Shown here: one piece after another, positions 1 to 9,888 of the stretch
How positions within the stretch are numbered: position 1 is the first letter of the stretch
How the letters are laid out: each line of letters begins with the position of its first letter
Source: an uncultured Ruminococcus sp.
GTDB taxonomy: Bacteria; Bacillota; Clostridia; Oscillospirales; Acutalibacteraceae
Direction: 5' to 3'
DNA length: 64,000 bases
Assembly (NCBI GenBank): GCA_900539465.1
Contig: UQCF01000007.1
Coordinates: forward strand, 68,758 to 132,757
Made by a program: the position numbers and the translations under genes
Notes under the pieces: model-generated
The model's input: only the letters and a program-made list of their open reading frames with translations
What the model was told of the DNA's origin: nothing
The model's database searches: none

Positions 1-1
1 T

Positions 2-3000
2 TCAAGTGACACCGATGTTAAAGTATATAACGCTTCGGGCACGCTTGTTACAAGCGAGTATGCCGATAACTACTACATACTTCCCGCAGGTAACTACACC
101 TACACAGCCAAGAGAAACGGTTATCTCACAAAGACCGACAGCTTCACCGTTACTCAGAGTGATATTACAAACGGTGTAAAGAAAAAGATAAATGTTGAGC
201 TTGAAGAGGATTCGGATGTTACGTTCGCCTATTTCTATGCTCCCGAAACAATTTATCTTTCAAAAGACGATAACCAGAGCTTCCAATATTATATAGACAG
301 AGAAAATGCAGTTAACGGCGCGCTGAACGCACAGTCGAACAAAACGACAGGTAACATATTCTTCTCCCGTGAGGGTGCGACTAACGTTTCGCTTACATAT
401 TCGGTAGAAGAGGGTGCAGCGTCGGTTAACCACATCAACCTCGGTGTTACCAACACCGCAGAGGGCACATTGTCTACACAGGTGTCCGGTGGTCAGCTCA
501 GTCAGGCACTTACCAACGGAGAATATGTCCTTATAAAATGGACTGCAACATACACCTACAAAGATATAACATATTACTCCTATACATATTCTTATGTATA
601 CAAAACACCGACAGGCACAACTTCAACGCTTGCGGCAGGTGCATTTGCAGAGACGACTAAAAACATCACAACATGGGCTCACTCAAAGATGAGAGTAGTT
701 GCTTCTGTTTATGTTTTCGGTCTTCACAGCATTACAACAAATAACGCAAACGGTTATGAGTACGCACCGTATTCGGGCACAGAGCTTACAAAAGCCGACA
801 GCAACCCGAGAGTAACAGGTTCGGGCTACGCCTGGAACGACAGAAGCTCCAGCGGCGGCAGTGAAGTCACAAACACAACAGGCGACGTAGGCAACCTTTA
901 TGCTGACCGAAGCCGTGTTAACAACTTCTCGCAGATTCCTAACCTCATGATAGGCTTTGACCTTAACGACTCAACCCAAACAGAGGATTATTCGGACGGA
1001 GTCGGAACAAGCTTCTATTTCGGCGATGACAGCGTTGCTGCAAACTGTGTGTACAAATTCACATGCGATGCCGATAATCACAATATTTATACAAAATATA
1101 ACAACGGCAACACATACACAGTTACAACAGCCGGTCATGGCAAATACAAGCTTTCTATGCACAGCGGTCAAAGACTTTATCAGTCAAACAACAGTGTAGA
1201 TGCAAAAAAACTCAACTTCCCGCTTCCCGCAGCGTCTCACTCCGAAACAGAAATTCCTGTTATCGGCAATGCAAAGGGTGCAAAATCCGGCAGAACCGAT
1301 ACGGTTCAAATGAAAGTATTTATTAACGTTGTAAATGTTAATAAAAACGACCTTCGAGCAAAGCTTAATGACTCGATAAAAGTTTCATATCAGAAAAACT
1401 GGTTCTCATCGGATTCCGACTGGGATGCATATCAGAAAGCCGTTGTTGAGGCGGCGAAGATACTCGGCAATCCGGGTGCCGACGGCGAGGCAATTTCCGA
1501 CGCTACCAATAAACTTGAAGATGCAGAGGGTGCAATTAAGCTCAAGACCGGCACAGCGGTTGTTAAGCATTATTGGACTTACGGCGATAACACCGGTCTG
1601 ATATATTCCGAAGACAGCTACACCTACACATATAACGACAACCTTGCAGCGAATGCTGTTGAAATTAACGGCTATACTTTTGCAAGCCAATTTGAGTGCT
1701 ATGCAAACGGCGTTCTGATTGATTCCGGCATAGAATCTTTTGACAATGCTGCAGCGGCGGCAGAGAATTATGAGTGGAGATTCTATTATGTTCCCAACAG
1801 CTACTCTGTTTCATATGAAACCGGAACAGGCGAAAGCTTCTCACCCAACACTGGCTCGGGCAGCACGGCAAACTTCGGTCAGACATATGAAATAACCTCA
1901 AACTATCCCTCAAGAACAGGTTATACCTTTGACGGATGGTATCTTGATGCAGCGGATAAGACCTACTCATCAAGTGAAAAAATTAAATGGGACTGGTCAT
2001 CGGACGGTACATTTACCGCTCAGTGGAAAGCTCTCAAATACAATGTAACATATGATGTAAACGGCGGCGACTCAAGCTTCAAACCCGCTTCGTCATATCT
2101 CACCGCAACATACGGCGAAACATATTCAATGCCCTCTGAGGTTCCGACAAAGACCGGCTATATGTTCATGGGCTGGAAGCTTAATGACGGTGACTCTTAC
2201 ACCGCAGGCGGTCAGTTTATGTGGAATGTTGCTTCAGACGGTGAGTTCGTCGCTCAGTGGACAAATGCGCTTTATACAGTCACATTTGACCCAGTTGCTT
2301 CGGATGCAACAGTTACACCTGCAACAAAACAGGTTGAATTTGACAAAGCATACGGCACTCTCGCAAAGGCAGAGAGAACAGGCTACACGGCAACATGGTA
2401 TTCTAACCCCGATTACACTTCATCAAGCCTTGTAAAAGATACAACGCTTGTAAAAATCGCGGCTGACCACAAGCTTTATGCTAAGTGGAACCCCACAGAA
2501 TACACCATCAAATACGACCTCGGCGGCGGTACCGTTACGGGCGCAAATCCGTATAAGTACACAATTGAATCAGCTGCATTCACACTTAAAAACCCGACAA
2601 GAACAGGCTACGAGTTTGAGGGTTGGTCAGGAACGGGAATTTCCGCTTCTGCATATTCAAAATCCGTAACAGTTGCAACAGGCAGCTACGGCAACAGAAC
2701 ATACACCGCTCACTGGAAAGCTATTGATTATAAAATAGACTATACTCTTAACGGCGGTACAAATGATTCGAGAAACCCGTCAAGCTACACTTATGACAAC
2801 TATGTTACGATTTACCCCGCAACAAGAACAGGCTACAACTTCACAGGCTGGACCGGTTCAGGCGTAACAGACACTGCAACAGTAACAATTTCAAAGGGTT
2901 CAACAGGCGACCGCAGCTACTCCGCAGGCTGGAGCATTATAAACTACAAGATTACTTATGACCTTGCAGGCGGCAGCGAATCGGCGGCTAATCCGACAAG

Positions 3001-6000
3001 CTACAACATTGAGTCGGCAGATATTAAGCTCAATGCCCCTGTAAAGACAGGTTATACTTTCGCAGGTTGGAAGAGTAACTACTACAACGGCACAGTGCTC
3101 AATGTTACTATCGCAAAGGGTTCATACGGCAACAAAGCCTTTACCGCAGTTTGGTCAAACAACGGTTATGTTATAACCTATGACCTCGCAGGCGGCTCCG
3201 TTGACGGCTCTAACCCGAACGGATATAACACAGGCGACACGATCACGCTTATCAACCCCGTAAAAGAGGGCTATACTTTCGCAGGTTGGATCAAGAAAGA
3301 TCTTGAAAGCGGTATTGAGTCAGATCCTGCTATGACATCGGGTATCACTTCATCCGATCACGGCAACAAGAACTTCACCGCAACGTGGGCACCGAAAACA
3401 TATACAATATCTTATGTTCTCGACGGCGGTAAGTTTGAAACAGTTCAGGGCAATCCCACATCTTACACACCCGATTCCGAAGCTATTGTACTTGTAACTC
3501 CCGTAAAGGCAGGTTACAGATTCACAGGTTGGTCGGGTACAGGCCTCGGCGGCAACGTTACTAAGGTAACAATACCGAGCGGCTCTATCGGCAACAGAGA
3601 ATACACTGCTCACTGGGCAACAATGGTTTACAGCATAAGCTATGACCTTGCAGGCGGTACGGATACAGGTCTTCCGACGCAGTACACGGTTGATGATGCA
3701 CAGACTATCGGAGCACCTTTGAGAACAGGCTATACCTTTGCAGGCTGGAGCCAGTCTTATGAAAACTTCACTTGGAAGTCGACATATGCAGATCTGTCAA
3801 CCGGATATTTAGGCTCAAACAGCTCTTATCCCGATTCTATTTATTCAAGCCCCATAGTTCTCAGAAGCGGCAAAACATATTCTCTCAGCACTGCTTCTTC
3901 GGGCGGAATCAGCGACCTTAAGCTTCTCACATATAACCTTGACGGCACATTTAAAGCTACGGTCAACACCGTAAACTTCACACCGTCTGCAGATTGCATA
4001 GGTTATATACTTGCATATAAGGGTCACACAAATCAGTCAATTATTGACTCTGTTAAACTTTCTGTTTCAGGTCAGCAGAGCACCGTAGCAATCGCAAAAG
4101 GCAGCACAGGTAACATGAAGCTTACCGCAAGCTGGAATGTAAACACCTACACGCTCACATATGACCTTGACGGCGGTACTCTCAGCGAAGAGAACCCCGC
4201 AACATACACAGCAGAAACAGATACATTCACGCTTCATAATCCCACAAAGACCGGCTATGATTTTGTCGGCTGGCTTTATGACGGCAACACAAGCTCAAGC
4301 GTTACAATAGCCAAGGGCTCAACAGGCAACAGAACCTATAAAGCGGTTTGGAATGAAACGGTATATTCAATAACCTATAACCTCGGCGGAGGAAGTGTTT
4401 CGGGCAACCCGGTTTCATACACTAAAGATACCGCAACCTTTACACTTAACAATCCCACAAGAACAGGTTACTCCTTCAGCGGCTGGACGGGAACAGGAAT
4501 AAGCGGCGTTACTGCCACAGTTACAGTTCCTAAGGGTTCACTCGGCAACAGAACTTATACGGCTACATGGACTCCGACCACCTACACGATTACCTATAAT
4601 CTTGACGGCGGCACAAATTCGGCTCTTAACCCGAGAAGCTACACGGTTGAAACAGATACCTTTACACTTGCATATCCCACAAAATCCGGCGCGGTATTTG
4701 CAGGCTGGACGGGAACGGACATCGACGGTGTTTCAGCAAACGTAACTATAAGCAAGGGCTCAACAGGCAACAGAACCTACACCGCAACATGGGATATATC
4801 GACATTCACCATTTCTTATAATCTCAACGGCGGTATAGGCGACGCTTCTAACCCGACAAGCTATTCGGTTGATTCAGACCCGATAACTCTTGCAAGACCG
4901 AGCAGAACAGGTTACAGATTTGTAGGCTGGACCGGTACGGGTCTCAGCGGTGTTACAGAGTATGTAACAATACCCACGGGCTCAACAGGTCACAGATCTT
5001 ACACAGCAATTTGGTCTGCGATTGATTACACAATTTCTTACACACTCGGCACGGGTGCTCAGCTTGATGAAGAGAACCCCACAACATATAATGTTGAGAC
5101 TACAACATTTACTCTTAACAATCCTGTAAGAGCAGGTTATGTCTTCACCGGTTGGACGGGTACGGATCTCAACTCTCTTACAGCAACGGTTACAATTGCC
5201 AAGGGTTCAACAGGCAACAGAACCTACACCGCTAACTGGAGCGTTGACGGCTATGCCATAAGCTACGTTCTCAACGGCGGTAAGCTCAGCGCAGAGAACC
5301 CGGCTACTTACACAATAACCTCGCCTGATATTACTCTTAATAATCCCACAAGAGAGGGCTATAAGTTCACAGGTTGGTCAGGTACGGGAATTTCCGGCAC
5401 AGGCCTTTCAACATCGGTTACAATTCCGACAGGCTCAACAGGCAACAGAAACTATGAAGCTAACTGGGAGCTTGAGGTATATAACCTCACATACCACCTT
5501 GACGGCGGCACACAGACTGTTGCAAACCCGAGCACATACACTTACCTCTCTGCACCGATAACCCTTTATTCACCGGTAAAGGCAGGTTACTCTTTCCTCG
5601 GCTGGAGCAGTGACTATTTTGACGAGGTTCAAATGTCGGTCACAATACCCACAAACTCCACAGGCGACAAAGAGTTTGTAGCTCATTGGGAGCTTGGCGT
5701 TTACACCATTAAGTACAACCTTAACGGCGGTACTGTAAGCGGCACAAACCCGACAACTTTCCGCTATTCAACAGATTCATTTACACTTATCAATCCTACA
5801 AAGAAAGGCTATGTATTTGCGGGCTGGTCAGGCACGGGAATCAGCGGTACAACAATGACGGTCGAAATCCCCAAGGGCTCTTCGGGCGACAGAGAATACA
5901 CCGCAAACTGGTCAGAGAGCAGCAACATCATAACCTATAACCTCAATGGCGGCGTAATAACCGACGGCAGCAACCCCACAAGCTATGTAACCAACTCCGG

Positions 6001-8572
6001 TATGATAACGCTTATCAACCCCACAAAGCTCGGTTACACGTTCGCAGGCTGGTCAGGTACGGGAATAAGCGGAACCTCCACAAAGGTAAGCTTTGATACA
6101 ACAGGCGGCGGCAGCAAGAGCTTCACCGCTAACTGGACTGCCATCAATTACAGAATAGCTTATAACCTCAACGGCGGCACGCTTGCAACAGCAAACCCGA
6201 GATTCTACACGGTTGAAGATTCTATCACCCTTAATAACCCGACAAGAACAGGTTACTCGTTCAAGGGCTGGGAGGGCACAGGACTTGAAGAAGGCTTCAC
6301 ATACCAGACTGTAAACATTGTTAAGGGATCAACAGGTAACAGAACTTATACGGCTGTATGGGGCGAAACGGTCTATACAATAACCTACAATTACAACGGC
6401 GGTTCAACAGACTATGCAAACCCGACATCATACACCATAAGCTCAAGTGCAATAACACTTTATAACCCTGAGAGAACGGGCTATACATTCACCGGCTGGA
6501 CTGGTACGGATTATTCTAAGCCCACCAAGAATGCGGTTATTCCCTCCGGCTCAACGGGCAACAAGACATTTACAGCAAACTTCAGTGTTATAACTTATTC
6601 AATAAGCTACTTTGGCGTTGATAATGCAAAATTCACACCAAGCGCAGTCAGCTACACTGTTGACAGTGATGCAATTACATTGCCTGCACCCACAAGAATC
6701 GGTTACACTTTCCTCGGCTGGAGAGGTACCGGAATTGTAGGTATTTCAAAGGATGTAACAATAGCTAAGGGCTCAACGGGCGACAGAACCTACACTGCCC
6801 AGTGGAAGCCGATAAGCTTCAGCATCACTTATAACCTTAACGGCGGTAAGACTTCGGGCGATAACCCCACATCTTACACCTCGGAGAATTCAAAAATCAA
6901 CATACTTAACCCCGGCAAGGCGGGCTACGGCTTTGGCGGATGGACTCAGAGCTACGAAAACTTCACTTGGAGCAACGGCTTTATTAACGCAAGCACAGGC
7001 GCAGTTGAAAGCAGCTCGACCTATCCGAATTCAAAATATGCCGCTCCCATCGTTCTCAGAAAGGGCGTTACATACACCGTTTCGGGCGTATCGGCAGATC
7101 TTTTGAGATGGAGATTATTCTCACTTGACGGAACATATCTCAACAGCCAGACCGCTTCATCTTACACACCGACTGCGGACTGCATCGTATACATTCTCGC
7201 TTACAGCGGACTCACCGAAGCACAGCTCGGCGCAATTAAGCTCACCGTAAACGGCAAGCTTACAAACGCATCAATTCCGACAGGCAGCATGGGTAACGTC
7301 ACCTTCACTGCAAACTGGACTTCGCAGACATATACGATAAGCTATAACGGACTTGACGGAGCAACAGTCTCCGGTAACCCGACAAGCTACACCGCAGATC
7401 AGACAATTACTCTTAAGAATCCCACGAAGACAGGTTACACATTCCTCGGCTGGACGGGTACAGATCTTCTTTCGGCTTCGACTAATGTTACAATTCCTGC
7501 AGGCTCTTCGGGTAACAGAGTATACACCGCACAGTGGAAGCTTACGGATTACAGTATTTCAATTTCACTCAACGGCGGTACGGTTACGGGCAGCTTACCC
7601 ACATCATACACAATCAAGTCCGTTGCAATCACTTTGCCGACACCTAAAAAATCGGGTTACCGCTTCCTCGGTTGGTCGGGTACCGATATTACAGGCACGG
7701 CAAGCAGTGTAACAATTGCAGCCGGCTCAACCGGCAACAGAGCATACTCCGCAGTTTGGGAGAAAAACACATCAGGCTACCACATTGTCAAGTTCTACGG
7801 CTATAACAAAGAGCTTATTGACGAGCAAAATGTTGCAGTAGGTCAGGCAATAGTTCCGCCCTCACCGACAATTGTTGTTGGCTATCAGTTTAAATCATGG
7901 TCAATAGATGTTACAAAAGCAGAGTATGTAAACAGCACGGACGATATTGAGGTTTATGCAACATATGATGTCGGTCCTGATATTTACACAATTGTTATCA
8001 ACGGCACAAGCGGCTCTTACCGTCAGTATTCAACAGTTACAGCTACGGCACCTGCCACAAACTCAAACGGCAAGGCGTTCAGCTATTGGATAGACGGCAA
8101 TGGTAAGATAGTCAGCTATTACAGAAGCTACAGCTTCAAAGCTCATGCCGATGAAACTCTCAATGCTGTATATGGTGCGTCTTCAAGCGGCGTAAAGGCA
8201 GGCATAAGAGTTACTAAGGTTGAGTACAATGTAATGTATGATTGGATCACCGTTTATGCAGAAAGAAGCGTAAGCTCCGAATACACAGTGCTTCAGCACG
8301 GTATAATATTCACAGATAACGCTTCTGTTGCAGCCGATACAAGCAAGTTCGTTATCGGCACAAGCGGCGTCAAAGCAAGCACGGCAAAGGGAAGAAATAA
8401 ATCGGGTATTTATACTCTTTCAATCGGTCACCTTGACAATTACGGCGATTATATCTATGCACGCGGATATGTTAAGGTTGCAGATGCCGACGGCAATGTA
8501 TCAATCATTTACAGCGACGTTTCAGAGAAGTTCTACAACTATCATAAAAACCCGTCAAGCTATCAGGGCTGA
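2..8572 (+). CDS. Giant surface protein with InlB-B/Listeria-Bacteroides repeats (5' end outside window)
   Basis: The frame is open from base 2, so the gene starts upstream and at least 2856 residues are present. Residues 1-60 look like a PEGA-type beta domain. About residues 60-600 hold Tyr/Thr-rich beta domains and one FIVAR-like helical unit. From about residue 598 to 2590 there are about 24 tandem units of roughly 70 residues, each with a Y.I.Y.L.GG start, a (R/K)TGY.F.GW core and a GNR.YTA.W end, which is the Listeria-Bacteroides (Flg_new/InlB B-repeat) family. Units 9 and 22 each carry an inserted beta-rich domain of about 105 residues after the GW. The last 200 residues are a different beta domain, and no LPXTG sorting motif or C-terminal membrane segment is visible. 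The family is typical of secreted adhesins; substrate or partner is unknown. The N-terminal part resembles the protein at 60443. Confidence 0.9.
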   Translation, partial: SSDTDVKVYNASGTLVTSEYADNYYILPAGNYTYTAKRNGYLTKTDSFTVTQSDITNGVKKKINVELEEDSDVTFAYFYAPETIYLSKDDNQSFQYYIDRENAVNGALNAQSNKTTGNIFFSREGATNVSLTYSVEEGAASVNHINLGVTNTAEGTLSTQVSGGQLSQALTNGEYVLIKWTATYTYKDITYYSYTYSYVYKTPTGTTSTLAAGAFAETTKNITTWAHSKMRVVASVYVFGLHSITTNNANGYEYAPYSGTELTKADSNPRVTGSGYAWNDRSSSGGSEVTNTTGDVGNLYADRSRVNNFSQIPNLMIGFDLNDSTQTEDYSDGVGTSFYFGDDSVAANCVYKFTCDADNHNIYTKYNNGNTYTVTTAGHGKYKLSMHSGQRLYQSNNSVDAKKLNFPLPAASHSETEIPVIGNAKGAKSGRTDTVQMKVFINVVNVNKNDLRAKLNDSIKVSYQKNWFSSDSDWDAYQKAVVEAAKILGNPGADGEAISDATNKLEDAEGAIKLKTGTAVVKHYWTYGDNTGLIYSEDSYTYTYNDNLAANAVEINGYTFASQFECYANGVLIDSGIESFDNAAAAAENYEWRFYYVPNSYSVSYETGTGESFSPNTGSGSTANFGQTYEITSNYPSRTGYTFDGWYLDAADKTYSSSEKIKWDWSSDGTFTAQWKALKYNVTYDVNGGDSSFKPASSYLTATYGETYSMPSEVPTKTGYMFMGWKLNDGDSYTAGGQFMWNVASDGEFVAQWTNALYTVTFDPVASDATVTPATKQVEFDKAYGTLAKAERTGYTATWYSNPDYTSSSLVKDTTLVKIAADHKLYAKWNPTEYTIKYDLGGGTVTGANPYKYTIESAAFTLKNPTRTGYEFEGWSGTGISASAYSKSVTVATGSYGNRTYTAHWKAIDYKIDYTLNGGTNDSRNPSSYTYDNYVTIYPATRTGYNFTGWTGSGVTDTATVTISKGSTGDRSYSAGWSIINYKITYDLAGGSESAANPTSYNIESADIKLNAPVKTGYTFAGWKSNYYNGTVLNVTIAKGSYGNKAFTAVWSNNGYVITYDLAGGSVDGSNPNGYNTGDTITLINPVKEGYTFAGWIKKDLESGIESDPAMTSGITSSDHGNKNFTATWAPKTYTISYVLDGGKFETVQGNPTSYTPDSEAIVLVTPVKAGYRFTGWSGTGLGGNVTKVTIPSGSIGNREYTAHWATMVYSISYDLAGGTDTGLPTQYTVDDAQTIGAPLRTGYTFAGWSQSYENFTWKSTYADLSTGYLGSNSSYPDSIYSSPIVLRSGKTYSLSTASSGGISDLKLLTYNLDGTFKATVNTVNFTPSADCIGYILAYKGHTNQSIIDSVKLSVSGQQSTVAIAKGSTGNMKLTASWNVNTYTLTYDLDGGTLSEENPATYTAETDTFTLHNPTKTGYDFVGWLYDGNTSSSVTIAKGSTGNRTYKAVWNETVYSITYNLGGGSVSGNPVSYTKDTATFTLNNPTRTGYSFSGWTGTGISGVTATVTVPKGSLGNRTYTATWTPTTYTITYNLDGGTNSALNPRSYTVETDTFTLAYPTKSGAVFAGWTGTDIDGVSANVTISKGSTGNRTYTATWDISTFTISYNLNGGIGDASNPTSYSVDSDPITLARPSRTGYRFVGWTGTGLSGVTEYVTIPTGSTGHRSYTAIWSAIDYTISYTLGTGAQLDEENPTTYNVETTTFTLNNPVRAGYVFTGWTGTDLNSLTATVTIAKGSTGNRTYTANWSVDGYAISYVLNGGKLSAENPATYTITSPDITLNNPTREGYKFTGWSGTGISGTGLSTSVTIPTGSTGNRNYEANWELEVYNLTYHLDGGTQTVANPSTYTYLSAPITLYSPVKAGYSFLGWSSDYFDEVQMSVTIPTNSTGDKEFVAHWELGVYTIKYNLNGGTVSGTNPTTFRYSTDSFTLINPTKKGYVFAGWSGTGISGTTMTVEIPKGSSGDREYTANWSESSNIITYNLNGGVITDGSNPTSYVTNSGMITLINPTKLGYTFAGWSGTGISGTSTKVSFDTTGGGSKSFTANWTAINYRIAYNLNGGTLATANPRFYTVEDSITLNNPTRTGYSFKGWEGTGLEEGFTYQTVNIVKGSTGNRTYTAVWGETVYTITYNYNGGSTDYANPTSYTISSSAITLYNPERTGYTFTGWTGTDYSKPTKNAVIPSGSTGNKTFTANFSVITYSISYFGVDNAKFTPSAVSYTVDSDAITLPAPTRIGYTFLGWRGTGIVGISKDVTIAKGSTGDRTYTAQWKPISFSITYNLNGGKTSGDNPTSYTSENSKINILNPGKAGYGFGGWTQSYENFTWSNGFINASTGAVESSSTYPNSKYAAPIVLRKGVTYTVSGVSADLLRWRLFSLDGTYLNSQTASSYTPTADCIVYILAYSGLTEAQLGAIKLTVNGKLTNASIPTGSMGNVTFTANWTSQTYTISYNGLDGATVSGNPTSYTADQTITLKNPTKTGYTFLGWTGTDLLSASTNVTIPAGSSGNRVYTAQWKLTDYSISISLNGGTVTGSLPTSYTIKSVAITLPTPKKSGYRFLGWSGTDITGTASSVTIAAGSTGNRAYSAVWEKNTSGYHIVKFYGYNKELIDEQNVAVGQAIVPPSPTIVVGYQFKSWSIDVTKAEYVNSTDDIEVYATYDVGPDIYTIVINGTSGSYRQYSTVTATAPATNSNGKAFSYWIDGNGKIVSYYRSYSFKAHADETLNAVYGASSSGVKAGIRVTKVEYNVMYDWITVYAERSVSSEYTVLQHGIIFTDNASVAADTSKFVIGTSGVKASTAKGRNKSGIYTLSIGHLDNYGDYIYARGYVKVADADGNVSIIYSDVSEKFYNYHKNPSSYQG
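1795..7770 (+). repeat. Array of about 24 in-frame coding repeats (about 210-230 bp each)
   Basis: The tandem units encode InlB-B-like repeats. Nucleotide similarity is strong in short blocks, such as the segment encoding KGSTGNRTYTA, and weak elsewhere. Two units, near 3625-4140 and 6815-7325, are longer because of inserted domains. The array is a plausible substrate for recombination and for assembly error. Confidence 0.85.
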
Positions 8573-8592
8573 AAGTAAGGAGGTAATATTTT

Positions 8593-8757
8593 ATGGTATA
8601 TGAAAAACCGGAACTCAAGTTCAAAAAATTCTATACAGAGACTTTCCTTACCGACGCCGAGGCAGTCAGCGGCGGCGACAGCGGCGGCAGCGGCGACATT
8701 GAACACGGATTTGATTCAATCGCCTCCAGCGGCGCCGAAGGTTGGATGAACGGCTGA
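8593..8757 (+). CDS. Small Gly-rich protein of 54 residues
   Basis: The start is ATG after a strong AAGGAGGTAAT site 20 bases downstream of the giant gene, so the two are probably co-transcribed. The protein starts MVYEKPELKFKKFYTETFLT and continues with an acidic Gly/Ser-rich tail containing SGGDSGGSG and ends GWMNG. It has no signal peptide, membrane segment or cysteine. The layout, a basic/aromatic N-terminal leader with KPE and FLT followed by a Gly/Ser tail, resembles short proteins I recall as common in gut Clostridia and also resembles peptide precursors, but I cannot name a family. A membrane protein related to CPBP proteases follows. Function unknown; a RiPP-like precursor or an export-associated small protein are both possible. 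Confidence 0.65.
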   Translation: MVYEKPELKFKKFYTETFLTDAEAVSGGDSGGSGDIEHGFDSIASSGAEGWMNG

Positions 8758-8773
8758 TGATTTGATTTATTAA

Positions 8774-8882
8774 AAGGCTGTCACGTTCAGCGCAGGAACA
8801 CACCGATATAGGTGTTTGGGATTATTCCGAAAGGTCTGTCGCTTTTCGGAATATCCTGTCTGCATCTGAATGAGACAGCCTT
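8774..8882 (+). ncRNA. Predicted three-way-junction RNA element between small protein and CPBP-like gene
   Basis: An outer stem pairs 8774-8782 with 8874-8882 (9 bp, perfect), extended by 8786-8790 with 8866-8870. It encloses two hairpins: ACACC/GGTGT around 8800-8815 and a perfect 9-bp stem 8824-8832/8844-8852. No T-run follows, so it is not a simple terminator. It ends 28 bases before the start of the downstream gene, which suits a cis-acting leader or an RNA-processing site. No known riboswitch class was recognised. Confidence 0.5.
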
Positions 8883-8910
8883 ACTCTTTGTTAAGAAAGG
8901 GGAGTGTGCT

Positions 8911-9831
8911 TTGGAAGAACAATTACGTTCCGAAACAAAAAACATGGTCGATATATTTATCGGTCTTATGATTGTGCGAATATATGAATATTTTATAGGT
9001 GAATTTGAGTACCCCACTCTCTCGTTTATTTCATATTTGGCGGGCATAATTTTTATGGTTTTGTTTAACCGAAAACACTGCTGGGCACTGAGCGATTTTG
9101 GCATTCTCGGCGTTATAAACAGCACATGGTGGGAGGTTATAATGCCTGCCCTAATATGGGTCGGTTCGTTCCTTTTGATAATTGTGCCTGAATTTCTTCT
9201 TTGCACCTTCGGCGGAATGGGAACGGAACCGTATTTTGATTTTGTGTGCTTTAATCAGCACATAAATTTAATTCTTTCACGCGCCGATAACGTCATATTA
9301 CTTGCATGGACCCTTATCGGAGCTTTGATTTGTACGCTCAGGGCACTGTTTTTTGAGGTTTATTTCCGCGGACTTTGCTTTGGTGTGCTCAGAAAAAAGA
9401 CAAGCTTTTATGTTTGCAACACGGTTCAGTCGCTCTTTTTTGCACTGTGGTTTATGGTGCTGCCGGCAAAATCTTTTATGAACAGCGAAAAAAGGGGAGA
9501 AACGGCATTGCTGATGCTGCTTTTTTTCATAGCGCAGTTTTTGTTTGCATTCCGTCAAGGCTATGTGAGGCTCGTCTGCGGCACAGTTTGGCCGTGTGTT
9601 CTCACAACGTTTATTTATAATATGATAACCTTTAATCTTATTCTCACAGGAATCGGCGGAGAAGAATATTCGGGTTATGCGGATTATATAAGATGGATTG
9701 CGGTAAACCTCATAGCACTTTTGGCAACTCTTTTATACTGCAAAAAAATGAAAAAGAAATTTCCGCCTCCAGCTCCTGTTGCGGAGCCGGAAACGGAACT
9801 TGAATCGCTTAAAGATGTTCGCTCTAAATAA
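8911..9831 (+). CDS. CPBP-family-like integral membrane protein, catalytic motifs degenerate
   Basis: I chose the TTG at 8911 because an AAAGGGGAG site ends 6 bases upstream; a longer reading from 8812 would run through the structured RNA and has no ribosome site. The 306-residue product has about eight hydrophobic segments and a charged Pro-rich C-terminus. The core FFEVYFRG (near residue 148), SLFFALWF and TTFIYN line up with CPBP intramembrane protease motifs 1 to 3. The first motif-1 Glu is Phe, the motif-2 His is Phe and the motif-3 His is Thr, so proteolysis looks unlikely. CPBP relatives often sit by peptide or bacteriocin genes as processing or immunity proteins, and the 54-residue gene just upstream fits that. 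Family assignment is moderate, function unknown. Confidence 0.6.
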   Translation: MEEQLRSETKNMVDIFIGLMIVRIYEYFIGEFEYPTLSFISYLAGIIFMVLFNRKHCWALSDFGILGVINSTWWEVIMPALIWVGSFLLIIVPEFLLCTFGGMGTEPYFDFVCFNQHINLILSRADNVILLAWTLIGALICTLRALFFEVYFRGLCFGVLRKKTSFYVCNTVQSLFFALWFMVLPAKSFMNSEKRGETALLMLLFFIAQFLFAFRQGYVRLVCGTVWPCVLTTFIYNMITFNLILTGIGGEEYSGYADYIRWIAVNLIALLATLLYCKKMKKKFPPPAPVAEPETELESLKDVRSK

Positions 9832-9832
9832 A

Positions 9833-9871
9833 AAATCCTTGAAGTACCGTTAAGTGCTTCAAGGATTTTTT
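9833..9871. terminator. Bidirectional terminator
   Basis: A perfect stem (9834-9844 with 9858-9867 plus flanking A/T pairs) is preceded by an A-run and followed by a T-run. It lies between convergent genes and can stop transcription from both sides. Confidence 0.9.
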
Positions 9872-9888
9872 TATGATGATTATTTTAA

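Noticed and set aside
2..8572. A CRISPR-like repeat array
   Set aside because: The repeats are in-frame coding units with long variable stretches, no constant short repeat or spacers.
8812..8910. An upstream extension of the CPBP-like reading frame
   Set aside because: The extension runs through the structured RNA and lacks a ribosome site; a TTG with AAAGGGGAG at 8911 is better.
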